64,000 nt of DNA from JBEKYD01 sp049511335 (GCA_049511335.1 JBEKYD010000006.1:1-64000), one strand, 5' to 3'; positions 49,510 through 57,976 are shown, counted from the stretch's first letter. A program made the numbers and translations. The notes: generated by a model from the letters alone, not told the origin.

Positions 49510-50379
49510 ATGAGAAAAAGAGGTTCGCTTTTGAGGCTGGAAGCCTTGCTGATCATCGGCGTGGCGATTACTTTCGGGCAAACCAACACGCCGCCGACGA
49601 AACAATACCTGCAAGTCAAGCAGTACACTCAGGCCGAGGACGATGCCATCCTGAAGCTCTACGACGGGCTTCGCATCGCAGACGTGATGGACGCTCTCGA
49701 CGTAGTCGGATTGCAAGACATCACCATGATGGACCGGGAGATCCGGCCGCTCTGGAAAGATCAAACCAACATCACCCACCGTATTCACGGCGTTGCGCTG
49801 ACACTTCGCATAGTCCCGGCGCAGGAGCGTGCCCCGGAGTTTGCCTCTCACGCCGCGGAACGCCCGTGGGAAGCTGCCTGGTACAAGAACCAGGGAGAAT
49901 ACGTCCCCCTGGTCCGGCCGGGAACTGTTCTTGTGGTGGATAATCAAGCCAGAGACGACGGGTGGTGCGGATCGAATATGGGATTGAGCTTGTTCGGCAA
50001 GGGTCTCCGCGGCTTTGTAGGCAATGAAGTCTGCCGAGACACGGACGAAATGAGTCTCACTCATATTCCCGTTTATCAGATTCCTTCCATGGCGCCCCGT
50101 GGGATCAATCCCGGCCGTACGTGGATCGAGTCTTACAACCAGCCTATTGCGGTCGGCCACGTACTGGTGATGCCCGGCGACATTATCGTCGCCGATGGCG
50201 ACGGCGTCGCGGTGGTGCCGAGAGGCCGGGCCGAGCAGGTGGCTGGAATCGCGCGATGGATTTTCGAAGACGACGAATGGAAACGCGGAAAGATTTACGA
50301 CCGGGTAGGAAAGCCGAGAGACTGGACCGTAAACGGCCATAACGAGCAGCCGCCGCCCAGCAGTACGCGGATCAAGTAG
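49510..50379 (+). CDS. Exported RraA-like/4-hydroxy-4-methyl-2-oxoglutarate aldolase family protein
   Basis: A 289-residue protein of the RraA/HMG-aldolase fold with an N-terminal signal peptide-like segment (LEALLIIGVAITFGQTNTPP). Usual members are cytosolic and about 160-230 residues. Family landmarks: YDGLRIADVMDALDVVGLQD, ARDDGWCGSNMGLSLF and GKGLRGFVGNEVCRDTDEM, whose RD...E residues correspond to the metal/aldol motif, and AVGHVLVMPGDIIVADGDGV. AGGAG precedes the start by five bases. An ACS-family MFS gene follows 163 bases downstream. Sugar-acid or keto-acid metabolism is likely, although the periplasmic location is unusual. Confidence 0.8.
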   Translation: MRKRGSLLRLEALLIIGVAITFGQTNTPPTKQYLQVKQYTQAEDDAILKLYDGLRIADVMDALDVVGLQDITMMDREIRPLWKDQTNITHRIHGVALTLRIVPAQERAPEFASHAAERPWEAAWYKNQGEYVPLVRPGTVLVVDNQARDDGWCGSNMGLSLFGKGLRGFVGNEVCRDTDEMSLTHIPVYQIPSMAPRGINPGRTWIESYNQPIAVGHVLVMPGDIIVADGDGVAVVPRGRAEQVAGIARWIFEDDEWKRGKIYDRVGKPRDWTVNGHNEQPPPSSTRIK

Positions 50380-50542
50380 GTATCGTCAGGGTTCCTCGAG
50401 AATAGCCGACTCCGCGCAGGCCGCGGATAGCGCCGCCGCGGCCCGCGTTGGGGAGAGTGTGTGCTTCCTCGCCCCGAGACACTTTAGTATCTGTCGCTCG
50501 GCCGCATCAAAGTTTGTCCCCCACCGTAACAACGTGTGGTAT

Positions 50543-51820
50543 ATGTCTTTACTCACATCCACTGCCGACCGCCAGACTCGGATCCGTGGCCCCCTGTGGC
50601 GCATTCTGGTCCTGCTGGTGGTCTCGGTCGCGATCAATTATGTGGATCGGGGCAACCTCTCGCTGGCTGCCCCTCTGCTAAAAGACGAACTGGGTATTTC
50701 GGCCATCCAGCTTGGCTACTTGCTCTCGGCGTTTTTCTGGACGTACTCCGCCTTTCAGATCCTGGCCGGCTGGCTTGCCGACCGATTCGATGTGTCTTGG
50801 GTGTTGGCTGCCGGATTTTTCCTGTGGTCGATGTCGACGGCCGCGACCGGCCTGGTCAGCGGGTTCGTGACGCTCTTTGCCTTGCGGCTCGTGCTTGGAA
50901 TGGCGGAGTCCGTTGCGTATCCGTGCTATTGCAAGATTCTCGCGACCGACTTTGCTGAGCAGCAGCGGGGTCTGGCGAACTCCTTGATCGACGCCGGTAC
51001 CAAGTGCGGTCCGGCTCTGGGAACGCTGCTTGGGGGAATGTTGATGGCGCGGTTCGGCTGGAGGCCGTTCTTCATCGTTCTGGGTTTGGCCAGCATGTTG
51101 TGGCTTCCGCCTTGGCTGCGGTCAAAACCCAGTCTAGGAACATCGAGCGCAGCCGGCTTAAAAGGCACTCCGAGCTTTAGCCGAATCCTGCGGCTTCGAT
51201 CCGCCTGGGCGACATTTCTTGGCATGTTTTGCGCCAACTATTTCTGGTACTTCCTGCTCACCTGGCTGCCGTTTTACCTGGTTCGCGAACGCCATTTGTC
51301 CATGGATAGAATGGCGAGCCTCGGCGCCGTGGCCTATGTGGTAACCGCCGCTTCCACCATGATGGCCGGATGGCTGGCGGACCGGGCGATCGCGAGGGGC
51401 GCCACGCCCACTCGCGTCCGGAAAAGGCGAACCGTTTTTGGCTTGGCGTTTTCGACGATTGTTCTAGGAGTCGCCATGACTCCCAATCTGACGGCCGCCA
51501 TGGTGCTGCTCATGCTTGCCTGCGCGTCCTACGGCACTTATACCTCCAGCCATTGGGCTATTACCCAAACCCTGGCCGGCCCGGCCGCTGTGGGCAGGTG
51601 GACGGGTTTGCAGAATCTCATTGGCAACCTGGCAGGCATAGCCGCACCCACAATAACCGGATTTGTGGTGGAGCGAACCGGTCAGTTTGTTATAGCTTTT
51701 GGCGTTGCGGCTGCTGTAGTATTGGCCGGCGCCAGTCTGTACGTTTTCTTTCTAGGTCCGGTCGAGCCGGTGGTTTGGAGCGGTTCAGGGATGACAACCG
51801 GCCTGCGTTCGGTTTCGTAG
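50543..51820 (+). CDS. MFS transporter, anion:cation symporter (ACS) family, hexuronate-transporter-like
   Basis: A 425-residue symporter with 12 helices. The ACS signature is ILVLLVVSVAINYVDRGNLS in TM1 followed by APLLKDELGISAIQLGYLLS. FALRLVLGMAESVAYPCYCK marks TM4-5 and WLPFYLVRERHLSMDRMASL is the periplasmic loop between TM7 and TM8. These match ExuT/GudP-type hexuronate or glucarate importers. The start ATG at 50543 is chosen; an in-frame ATG at 50459 would add 28 residues rich in Cys/His without family similarity. It is flanked by the RraA-like gene and the dehydrogenase remnant; together they suggest a sugar-acid utilisation cluster. Confidence 0.88.
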   Translation: MSLLTSTADRQTRIRGPLWRILVLLVVSVAINYVDRGNLSLAAPLLKDELGISAIQLGYLLSAFFWTYSAFQILAGWLADRFDVSWVLAAGFFLWSMSTAATGLVSGFVTLFALRLVLGMAESVAYPCYCKILATDFAEQQRGLANSLIDAGTKCGPALGTLLGGMLMARFGWRPFFIVLGLASMLWLPPWLRSKPSLGTSSAAGLKGTPSFSRILRLRSAWATFLGMFCANYFWYFLLTWLPFYLVRERHLSMDRMASLGAVAYVVTAASTMMAGWLADRAIARGATPTRVRKRRTVFGLAFSTIVLGVAMTPNLTAAMVLLMLACASYGTYTSSHWAITQTLAGPAAVGRWTGLQNLIGNLAGIAAPTITGFVVERTGQFVIAFGVAAAVVLAGASLYVFFLGPVEPVVWSGSGMTTGLRSVS

Positions 51821-51927
51821 ACAGGTTCGGAGACTTATGATGTTGCGGCACTCAATGCGGCGAGAGATACGGAGCGAGTCACCAGCCCGGACGGCGCTCA
51901 TAATAAGACAGCGGTACTTTGATTCCA

Positions 51928-52104
51928 ATGCGAGCATTACTACTCACTGACTACCGCCATCTTGAGCTCGTCGACATGCCCGTGCCGGAGATCGGCCCGG
52001 ACGATCTGCTCGTGCGAGTGCGCGCCTGCGGAATTTGCGGCAGCGACGTCCTGGTGGACGGCGGTATTTCGGCAGGAGCCACCAGGGCCACCGTGGCGCG
52101 CTGA
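51928..52104 (+). pseudogene. Scar: Zn-alcohol dehydrogenase N-terminus joined to an SDR C-terminal tail
   Basis: MRALLLTDYRHLELVDMPVP, then DDLLVRVRACGICGSDV, is the start of a zinc-dependent medium-chain alcohol dehydrogenase (GroES-like domain with the catalytic Cys). After 40-odd residues it changes to DVLVDGGISAGATRATVAR and stops. The (T)DVLVDGG pattern is the usual C-terminal end of a short-chain dehydrogenase. A deletion between an ADH gene and an SDR gene, possibly at the shared GAC-GTC, would produce this. It is followed 12 bases later by an intact SDR. Confidence 0.65.
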
Positions 52105-52116
52105 TAGAGTGAAGGG

Positions 52117-52869
52117 ATGAAACTGGAATCCAAGGCTTGTCTGATCACTGGCGGAACCAGTGGAATCGGCGCCGCGACCGCGCTGGAGTTCGCGCGCCGC
52201 GGAGCGGACATCGCTATCTGCGGCCTGGCTGCCGATGAAGCACTTTCGCGCGACGCACAAAGCCGCATAGAAGCGCTCCATCGGAGGGCGTTGCCCCTGA
52301 CGTGTGACTTGTCCGACCCGGCGCAAGCGGTCCGCTCGGTACGGCAGACCGTGGAGTTCTTTGGACGCCTCGACGTGCTGGTCCATTGCGCCGGCGCCGC
52401 GGCCCCGGGTAGTTTGCTCGACGTCGACCCCGCCATCTGGTACCAGGCCTTCGATATTCACCTGCACGGGATTTTTCATCTCGTCCGCGCCGCTGTGCCA
52501 CATATGATTCAAAACGGAGGCGGGGCGATCTTGCTGATCTCTTCGGCGGCCGGGGCCCGCGGTTGCGCCGGCGCCATCGCTTATGGCGTGGTGAAAGGCG
52601 CGATTCCTCAGTTCACCCGCTCGCTGGCACGCGAACTGGCCGACCGGAACATCCGGGTGAATTGCGTATCTCCCGGAATTATTCGAACCCGTTTCCAGGA
52701 CTATCTCACGCCGGAGCAAGTGCGCAACAATATCCAGAACCGTATTCCGCTACATCGGGAAGGGAAACCGGAGGAGGTGGCGCACGCCTTGGCCGCGCTT
52801 GCCGAAAACGATTTTATTACCGGCGCCGATATTCCCGTGGATGGCGGAATGGCAATGAGAATGGTGTAA
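52117..52869 (+). CDS. Short-chain dehydrogenase/reductase (SDR)
   Basis: A 250-residue classical SDR, NAD(P)-dependent. CLITGGTSGIGAATALEFAR (TGxxxGxG) binds the cofactor; LVHCAGAAAPG is the NNAG-like motif; LISSAAG holds the catalytic Ser and AYGVVKGAI the Tyr and Lys (YxxxK). NCVSPGIIRTRF (PG) and FITGADIPVDGG complete the fold. All catalytic residues are present. RBS GAAGGG precedes the start. It is probably part of the sugar-acid cluster with the ACS transporter and the convergent GntR regulator. The substrate is unknown. Confidence 0.93.
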   Translation: MKLESKACLITGGTSGIGAATALEFARRGADIAICGLAADEALSRDAQSRIEALHRRALPLTCDLSDPAQAVRSVRQTVEFFGRLDVLVHCAGAAAPGSLLDVDPAIWYQAFDIHLHGIFHLVRAAVPHMIQNGGGAILLISSAAGARGCAGAIAYGVVKGAIPQFTRSLARELADRNIRVNCVSPGIIRTRFQDYLTPEQVRNNIQNRIPLHREGKPEEVAHALAALAENDFITGADIPVDGGMAMRMV

Positions 52870-52905
52870 GGTGGCGCCAGGCGCAGGCGCGAGCGCCTTG
52901 TAAGT

Positions 52906-53652
52906 TCAGCCGGCTTGGACGGTGGGCCGGGCACGCCGCACACGCCAGGTTTCCCGGGGTTCGAAGGCAAGGTTCGCCAAGATCGTGCCCAGACCGAAAC
53001 GAACGTGCTCGCGCATGGTGTGGTCCGCCAGCCTTACGTCGCTACTGGCAAGGGCGGACGCAAGATTGGAATGGAACTTGGGAGGCAGCGGCTTACGGCG
53101 GGCAGAAGCGTCAAAGAGCCAGTTAAACACCAAAACCTGCTCTCGCTCGATGGCATCCCGCAAGAGCTTACAATCGGCGCCGTCGGCCACCTGGAGATGA
53201 AACTTCATGTGATAGGCGTGGACCGAATGCAGAAAGTCCCCGTCCGCGTTGGAACTGACAGCATAAAGCGAGTCGAGATGCACGGCCATCTCTCGGAGCT
53301 CCTTCTTCTGGGCGCACGAAGCTTTCTCCGCGAAAAGTCTGGCGGACTGCGATTCCAGCGCCTCTCGCAGGACATAGCGCTCGCGCACATCCTCCGCCGT
53401 GGGAATTCTAACGCGCGTACCTACTTGTGGACGGCTTTCGACGAGGCCGTCGATTTCCAGGCGCTGGAGAGCTTCGGAAACCGGGACAAAACTCATACGG
53501 AGCTGCCTGGCTATGTCGCGGCGCGAAAGCGCGGCTCCCAACGGGTATTTGCCCCTGAGAATGTTCTCACGAATCAGCTCGTAAGCCCGTTCCGCCAAGC
53601 TTCTGCTATTGCCGCGCCTTGAAGCTTTCGCTTCGCCCATTTTAATTATCAT
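52906..53652 (-). CDS. GntR family transcriptional regulator (FadR/FCD type)
   Basis: A 248-residue repressor. The winged helix is at about 19-85: SLAERAYELIRENILRGKYP, then LSRRDIARQLRMSFVPVSEA and LQRLEIDGLVESRPQVGTRV. The C-terminal FCD helical ligand domain has YVLREALESQSARLFAE and YHMKFHLQVADGADCKLL (metal-binding histidines in FHxxL/VxxxH positions). The FCD type commonly senses sugar acids or short organic acids. It converges with the SDR gene 37 bases away, so it likely controls the nearby MFS/RraA/SDR cluster, though no operator was identified. ATG 53640 is an alternative start. Confidence 0.9.
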   Translation of the reverse strand: MIIKMGEAKASRRGNSRSLAERAYELIRENILRGKYPLGAALSRRDIARQLRMSFVPVSEALQRLEIDGLVESRPQVGTRVRIPTAEDVRERYVLREALESQSARLFAEKASCAQKKELREMAVHLDSLYAVSSNADGDFLHSVHAYHMKFHLQVADGADCKLLRDAIEREQVLVFNWLFDASARRKPLPPKFHSNLASALASSDVRLADHTMREHVRFGLGTILANLAFEPRETWRVRRARPTVQAG

Positions 53653-53727
53653 CTATCATCGCCGTGCGGGGCCGTGGACTGAAGTATCTCCCGGCCAACA
53701 CGAGTGAGCACCTTGCCATGGCGGTCT

Positions 53728-54261
53728 CTACTTGGCCTCCTCCAACATGGAAATACCATTGGCGTTCTTTCGACGTGTTAGCGGCGGGGCGGAGTATTTT
53801 ATGATCGTCAACTCGGCTAGATACAGAATTCTGCAGCCTTTCTCGAGGTGCCCGCCAACCGCACCGTGATCGGCGAGCGAGAGCGTAATATGCAGATGAG
53901 GTTCACCGCCCGCTATGATCCCGCCGCCATCGAGGATTTCGTAAGGCCCCTGGACGGTCTTGAATACGTTTTCAGGCCTGGGGCCAGTTGCCGCGTTGTA
54001 GTGGAACGTGCACTCCTCGACCGCTCCCGCGGTCACAAAGACGTGACCCTCGCGGATGTCTTTTTGCTTGATGACGTCCTCCACCGACTCAAGCAGCAGC
54101 GCGTTGCGATCAAGCGACACACGATAGATTTCCTGAATCGTCGCGCCACCGAAAATCTTTGGGGGCGGCGCAGCAGGTTTTGCGGACTGCGAATACCCCG
54201 GCGCCGCACATGTCATCGATAAGAATATAGCGAATGAATAATAAGTTCGTTGGATGCTCAT
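53728..54261 (-). CDS. Exported PPC/DUF296 domain protein
   Basis: A 177-residue protein. It begins with a signal peptide (YYSFAIFLSMTCAAPGYSQS). The rest matches the plant-and-prokaryote conserved (PPC, DUF296) domain: RVSLDRNALLLESVEDVIKQ, then IREGHVFVTAGAVEECTFHY, then GPYEILDGGGIIAGGEPHLH and GAVGGHLEKGCRILYLAELT. The conserved His residues of the putative metal site (PHLH and GGH) are present. Bacterial members are usually cytosolic; the signal peptide points outward. The start at 54261 is chosen because upstream in-frame sequence belongs to the response regulator shadow. It lies 22 bases downstream of that regulator, probably in one operon. Confidence 0.8.
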   Translation of the reverse strand: MSIQRTYYSFAIFLSMTCAAPGYSQSAKPAAPPPKIFGGATIQEIYRVSLDRNALLLESVEDVIKQKDIREGHVFVTAGAVEECTFHYNAATGPRPENVFKTVQGPYEILDGGGIIAGGEPHLHITLSLADHGAVGGHLEKGCRILYLAELTIIKYSAPPLTRRKNANGISMLEEAK

Positions 54262-54283
54262 TGCACTGTCCTTCCGGGCGAGC

Positions 54284-54952
54284 TCACGCCGCTTGATGTT
54301 CCGGCTCGATGGATCCGGTGGAATCCGCCAGGTCGACGATTCCCCGCCGGACCGCACTGATCGCCGCTTGGGTCCTGTCTGCTACACACAGTCTTTCCAG
54401 GACAACATTAACATGCCACTTAATGGTACCTTCCGTAACGCCCAGCGCCTCGGCGATCTGGCGATTACTCATGCCGCCAACGATCAGGCTGACAATCTGA
54501 AGTTCGCGGGTCGTTAACTCGCAGTTCGGAGGGCGGTTGGCCAAAGCTTCCGCTACCGGCCCGGAAAGCCAGCGAACACCCGTATGAACCGTGCGGACGG
54601 CTCTAAGAAGTTCAGCCGTGGATACAGCCTTAATGAGATATGCCATTGCGCCCGCGTTGAGCGCCCGTTGAATATGTTCGTCCCCTACACAGTTCGTTAA
54701 AACGACGAACCGGCTCTTGGAATGTTCCCTGCGAATTGCGTGGATCGCCGCCAAACCGCTCATCTCAGGCAGGCGCAACTCAATCAGCATGATGTCCGGT
54801 TGATACTCTCGAAATACATGAATGGCGTCCCGTCCGTTAGTTGCTTCAGCCACTACGCACATGTCGGGTTGAGCATTCAGAACCGCAGTGACGCCGATGC
54901 GGACGACGGCCTGGTTGTCCACGACTACGACCCTGATTTTCTTGTTCACCAT
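54284..54952 (-). CDS. NarL-family response regulator with Glu in place of the phospho-acceptor Asp
   Basis: A 222-residue regulator. The receiver has RVVVVDNQAVVRIG, where the usual acidic pair DD is DN. It continues IMLIELRLPEMSG, where the phospho-acceptor Asp (about residue 55) is Glu (codon GAG). The conserved Lys (YLIKAV) remains. The LuxR helix-turn-helix is TTRELQIVSLIVGGMSNRQI with EALGVTEGTIKWHVNVVLER. A Glu at this site often mimics the phosphorylated state, so the protein may be constitutively active. No kinase gene is adjacent. It precedes the exported PPC gene and is divergent from the ADOP permease. Confidence 0.88.
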   Translation of the reverse strand: MVNKKIRVVVVDNQAVVRIGVTAVLNAQPDMCVVAEATNGRDAIHVFREYQPDIMLIELRLPEMSGLAAIHAIRREHSKSRFVVLTNCVGDEHIQRALNAGAMAYLIKAVSTAELLRAVRTVHTGVRWLSGPVAEALANRPPNCELTTRELQIVSLIVGGMSNRQIAEALGVTEGTIKWHVNVVLERLCVADRTQAAISAVRRGIVDLADSTGSIEPEHQAA

Positions 54953-55310
54953 TCGTCACTCCAACGTGGGATCCGGCCGCCTTGCCGTCCGCTTCCACCC
55001 CACCGGGGACGGAAGCTTTGCGGCAAGACGCCAATTGGCAGATAATGCCAGAATCGACTGATGTATCAGTAAATAGTATCCGAAACGCTAAAATCTTGTC
55101 AACCGAGGGTTGATTTAACTATTTGAAAACAAAATAAATAGATCTGGTTCATGATGGTCAAGATCGAGCCAAACGGGCCATTTACGTCTATTGACACGTC
55201 AGTATTTTGGGTTCCGCTTTCCAGCCAGTTTCATATTTTGAAGTTAGCGCGGCGAGCCGGTGTGGTTCCGTAAGTCTTCGCACGAGATCGGAAACGGCTA
55301 CGATATCAGG
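54953..55310. promoter_or_regulatory. Divergent control region with a perfect palindrome
   Basis: ACTGAT-GT-ATCAGT (55057-55070) is a perfect inverted repeat with 6-base arms, upstream of the regulator gene and in the AT-rich centre of the gap (about 55040-55150). It is a plausible binding site for the Glu-substituted regulator. No firm promoter was identified; TTGACA at 55191-55196 has no good -10 at normal distance. Confidence 0.4.
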
Positions 55311-57716
55311 ATGGCCCTGGGAGGTTTCCGGTATGGTTTGCGTGTTCTGGCCCGCAACCCGGGATTTACGCTGCTCGCTGTGGGTGCGCTGGCTCTTGGT
55401 ATTTCCGCCTCGGTTGCCATCTTCACCGTGGCGGACGCGGTGATGTTGCGGCCGCCTCCTTATTCCGACCCTGACCGATTGGTTCTGATTTCCGGGAGCA
55501 GTGAACCCTTCTCTTACCCGCGCTTCCGCTATATGGAAGCGAAGAGCCAATCGCTGGCCGCCATCGCGGCGTTCACGGAGGAGGGGTTCAACCTCACGGG
55601 CCGCGGCGACCCTGAGCAACTTTCGGCGGCGCGCGTTTCCTGGCGATTTTTCGACGTGCTGGGAATTCGTCCTGCGCTGGGCCGCGCATTTCGCGCCGAA
55701 GACGACGCGGCCGGAGCCAGGGACGTTGTCCTCATCAGCCACAGGCTTTGGGCCCGCCGCTTCGAATCGAAGCCGGATATCGTTGGGCAGAACGTGACTC
55801 TCGATGCGCGGGATTTCGCGGTGATCGGCGTGCTGCCCGCGGATTTCCGGTTCACGCCGGTGGGAGCCGAGGTCGATATTTGGGCCGCCAAAGTTTTCGA
55901 ACTGAGCCTCACGACCCCGTCATCGGTCGAGGCTGGCGCCGGCTTTCTGTCCGCCGTGGCACGTCTTCAACCAGGCGTTGGATTGCGGCAGGCGCAGGCG
56001 GAACAGGAAACGCTCGGCAACCAATACCGGGCTGCGAATCCCAACCGCGCCGACAGCGACCCGCGAATCCATATTCAGGTCGCCGGTCTCGGGCGCGCCA
56101 TCGCGGCGGACCTCCGCCCCGCTTTGTTCCTGCTGCTGGCCGCGGTCGGGCTGTTGTTGTTGATCGCCTGCGCCAACGTGGCCAACCTGCTGCTTTCGCG
56201 GGCGGCGGGCCGTGGCAGGGAAATGGCGATGCGCGCGGCGCTGGGGGCTTCGCGCTGGGCGATTGTCCGTCAATGCCTGGCGGAGAGCCTGCTACTCGCC
56301 ATCGCGGCCGGCGCCGTAGGCCTGGCCCTGGCCTCGTGGAGCACCCGCGCCATGGTTGCTTTGAGCCACAATGCCGCGTTGGAACTTGCCGGAGTGAAAA
56401 TCGATTTCGGCGTGGTGTTGTTCGCCCTGGCGGTGTCCGCCGCCAGTAGTGTGCTCTTCGGGCTGGCGCCGGCGTTTCATCTTTCCAAAACCGACCTTCA
56501 CACCACCCTGCGCGAGAGCGGCCGCGCGCTAGCCGGCGCGCGCGGGGCCTGGGTGAGCGGCACATTCGTGGTGGCGCAGGTGAGCCTCTCGGTGGTTCTC
56601 TTGGTGGGCTCCGGATTGCTGGTCCGCAGTTTCATCCGGCTGCGCTCGAACAGCCCGGGCTTCGACGCCCACGGCGTGCTTACGATGCGCATCTCCCTGC
56701 CATCCACCCGTTACCACGCGAAGCCAGCGATGGTGAGTTTCTACGAAGACCTCCTCGCCCGAATGCGGACGCTGCCGGGAGTGCGCGCCGCGGCGATCTC
56801 CTCGGCCCTTCCGCTGAATCCCACCCGATTCTCGCCCGCGTTGATGGAAGGTCAGCCGGCGGTTCGGCTGGCCGAGCGGCCCCTGGTTCATATCCAGACG
56901 ATCAGTTCGGACTATGGCGAAGTGATGCGCGTGCCGCTCGTCCGCGGCCGCTGGTTTAGCGCGCACGACGATGCGCAATCGCCGATGGTGGCCATCGTCA
57001 ATCGGAAGTTAGCGCGCCGCTTCTGGCCGCGTGAGGATGCGGTCGGTAAGCGGATCTGGATCGGCAGGCTGGCCACGCCCGCTCAGGTCGTGGGCGTCAT
57101 TGGCGACCTGAAAAACCAGAGCCTGGCATCGGAATCCGAGGCGGAGATCATGCTGCCGTTTCCGCAGCTTCCGTGGCCGCTGCTGCACGTCAGCTTGCGC
57201 GCCTCGGCGGATCCCCACAACCTTATAGCGACCGCGCGCCAGCGTATTCTGGCGCTGGACCGGGACCAGCCGGTGACCGACATGGCGACCCTGGAAGAGC
57301 TGATGGAAAAGGCCGGAGCGCAGCCGCGTTTCAATATGTTCCTGGTGGGCGTCTTTTCGGTCACGGCGCTGCTGATCTCGGTGGTCGGGGTCTACGGGGT
57401 GACGGCCTATTCCGCGGCGCAGCGGACGCGGGAGATGGGGGTGCGCATGGCACTGGGAGCATCGCGGCGGGACATCCTGGCGCTTGCCGCCGGCCAGGTA
57501 ATGCGTCTGGTGATCGTCGGGATTGCGCTTGGCGTGGGCGCGGCGTTGGTCCTAACGCGCATGATGTCGAGCCTGCTGTACGATACGCCCGCCGCGGACC
57601 CGATCGCGTTCGCCGCCGCCCCTTTGCTGTTCGCCGCCGCGGGCGCGCTGGCCGCGTACATTCCGGCCCGGCGCGCGACGCGCATGGACGCATGCGAGGC
57701 GCTCCGGTACGAATGA
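55311..57716 (+). CDS. ADOP (acidobacterial duplicated orphan permease) MacB/FtsX-like protein
   Basis: An 801-residue permease made of two MacB_PCD/FtsX units. N-terminal: FRYGLRVLARNPGFTLLAVG with the first helix, then the periplasmic MacB core (VLISHRLWARRFESKPDIVG, DFAVIGVLPADFRF). The first FtsX block contains LLLLIACANVANLLLSRAAG and EMAMRAALGASRWAIVRQCL; the second, FSVTALLISVVGVYGVTAYS and REMGVRMALGASRRDILALA. The end is YIPARRATRMDACEALRYE. No ATPase gene is adjacent, as in the family name. The start at 55311 (MALGGFRYGL) fits the family; GTG at 55260 would add 17 residues. The substrate is unknown. Confidence 0.92.
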   Translation: MALGGFRYGLRVLARNPGFTLLAVGALALGISASVAIFTVADAVMLRPPPYSDPDRLVLISGSSEPFSYPRFRYMEAKSQSLAAIAAFTEEGFNLTGRGDPEQLSAARVSWRFFDVLGIRPALGRAFRAEDDAAGARDVVLISHRLWARRFESKPDIVGQNVTLDARDFAVIGVLPADFRFTPVGAEVDIWAAKVFELSLTTPSSVEAGAGFLSAVARLQPGVGLRQAQAEQETLGNQYRAANPNRADSDPRIHIQVAGLGRAIAADLRPALFLLLAAVGLLLLIACANVANLLLSRAAGRGREMAMRAALGASRWAIVRQCLAESLLLAIAAGAVGLALASWSTRAMVALSHNAALELAGVKIDFGVVLFALAVSAASSVLFGLAPAFHLSKTDLHTTLRESGRALAGARGAWVSGTFVVAQVSLSVVLLVGSGLLVRSFIRLRSNSPGFDAHGVLTMRISLPSTRYHAKPAMVSFYEDLLARMRTLPGVRAAAISSALPLNPTRFSPALMEGQPAVRLAERPLVHIQTISSDYGEVMRVPLVRGRWFSAHDDAQSPMVAIVNRKLARRFWPREDAVGKRIWIGRLATPAQVVGVIGDLKNQSLASESEAEIMLPFPQLPWPLLHVSLRASADPHNLIATARQRILALDRDQPVTDMATLEELMEKAGAQPRFNMFLVGVFSVTALLISVVGVYGVTAYSAAQRTREMGVRMALGASRRDILALAAGQVMRLVIVGIALGVGAALVLTRMMSSLLYDTPAADPIAFAAAPLLFAAAGALAAYIPARRATRMDACEALRYE

Positions 57717-57755
57717 GGCGGCCGGAAGCTCTTTCCGTCCAAGCTGGAGCCTATT

Positions 57756-57940
57756 TGAGGCTCGCATAATAGAGTGACGGCAAGCGGCGTCTGTGGGGTA
57801 GGATGGCATCCTGCCGCCGATTGTTAATCGGCGTTTCGCGGGCCGCTGAGAGACCGCCGAAAGCTGGTTATCAACCCGCTGCAGGTTACCAGCCTGCCCC
57901 ACAGTCTGGGGCCATCCGTAACTGTAATTTGCGAGCCTCA
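57756..57940. repeat. Nested palindromic element (MITE- or REP-string-like)
   Basis: An outer perfect 11-base inverted pair TGAGGCTCGCA (57756-57766) and TGCGAGCCTCA (57930-57940) encloses a second imperfect pair TGTGGGGTAGG (57792) and CCTGCCCCACA (57893-57903). Inside are small hairpins: GGAT-GGC-ATCC (57801-57811), CGCCGATT-GTT-AATCGGCG (57814-57832) and GGTT-ATC-AACC near 57866. It contains no coding frame. It sits between the ADOP and ppk genes. Confidence 0.7.
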
Positions 57941-57976
57941 GGAAACTGACTCAGTGTTCAGTTCCGCAATTACAGT
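57921..57976. repeat. Short inverted repeat overlapping the nested element
   Basis: ACTGTAATT (57921-57929) and AATTACAGT (57968-57976) are a perfect 9-base inverted pair. Between them GGAAACTGA and TTCAGTTCC can pair, with one mismatch. Together they form a long, interrupted hairpin next to the ppk terminus. Confidence 0.55.
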
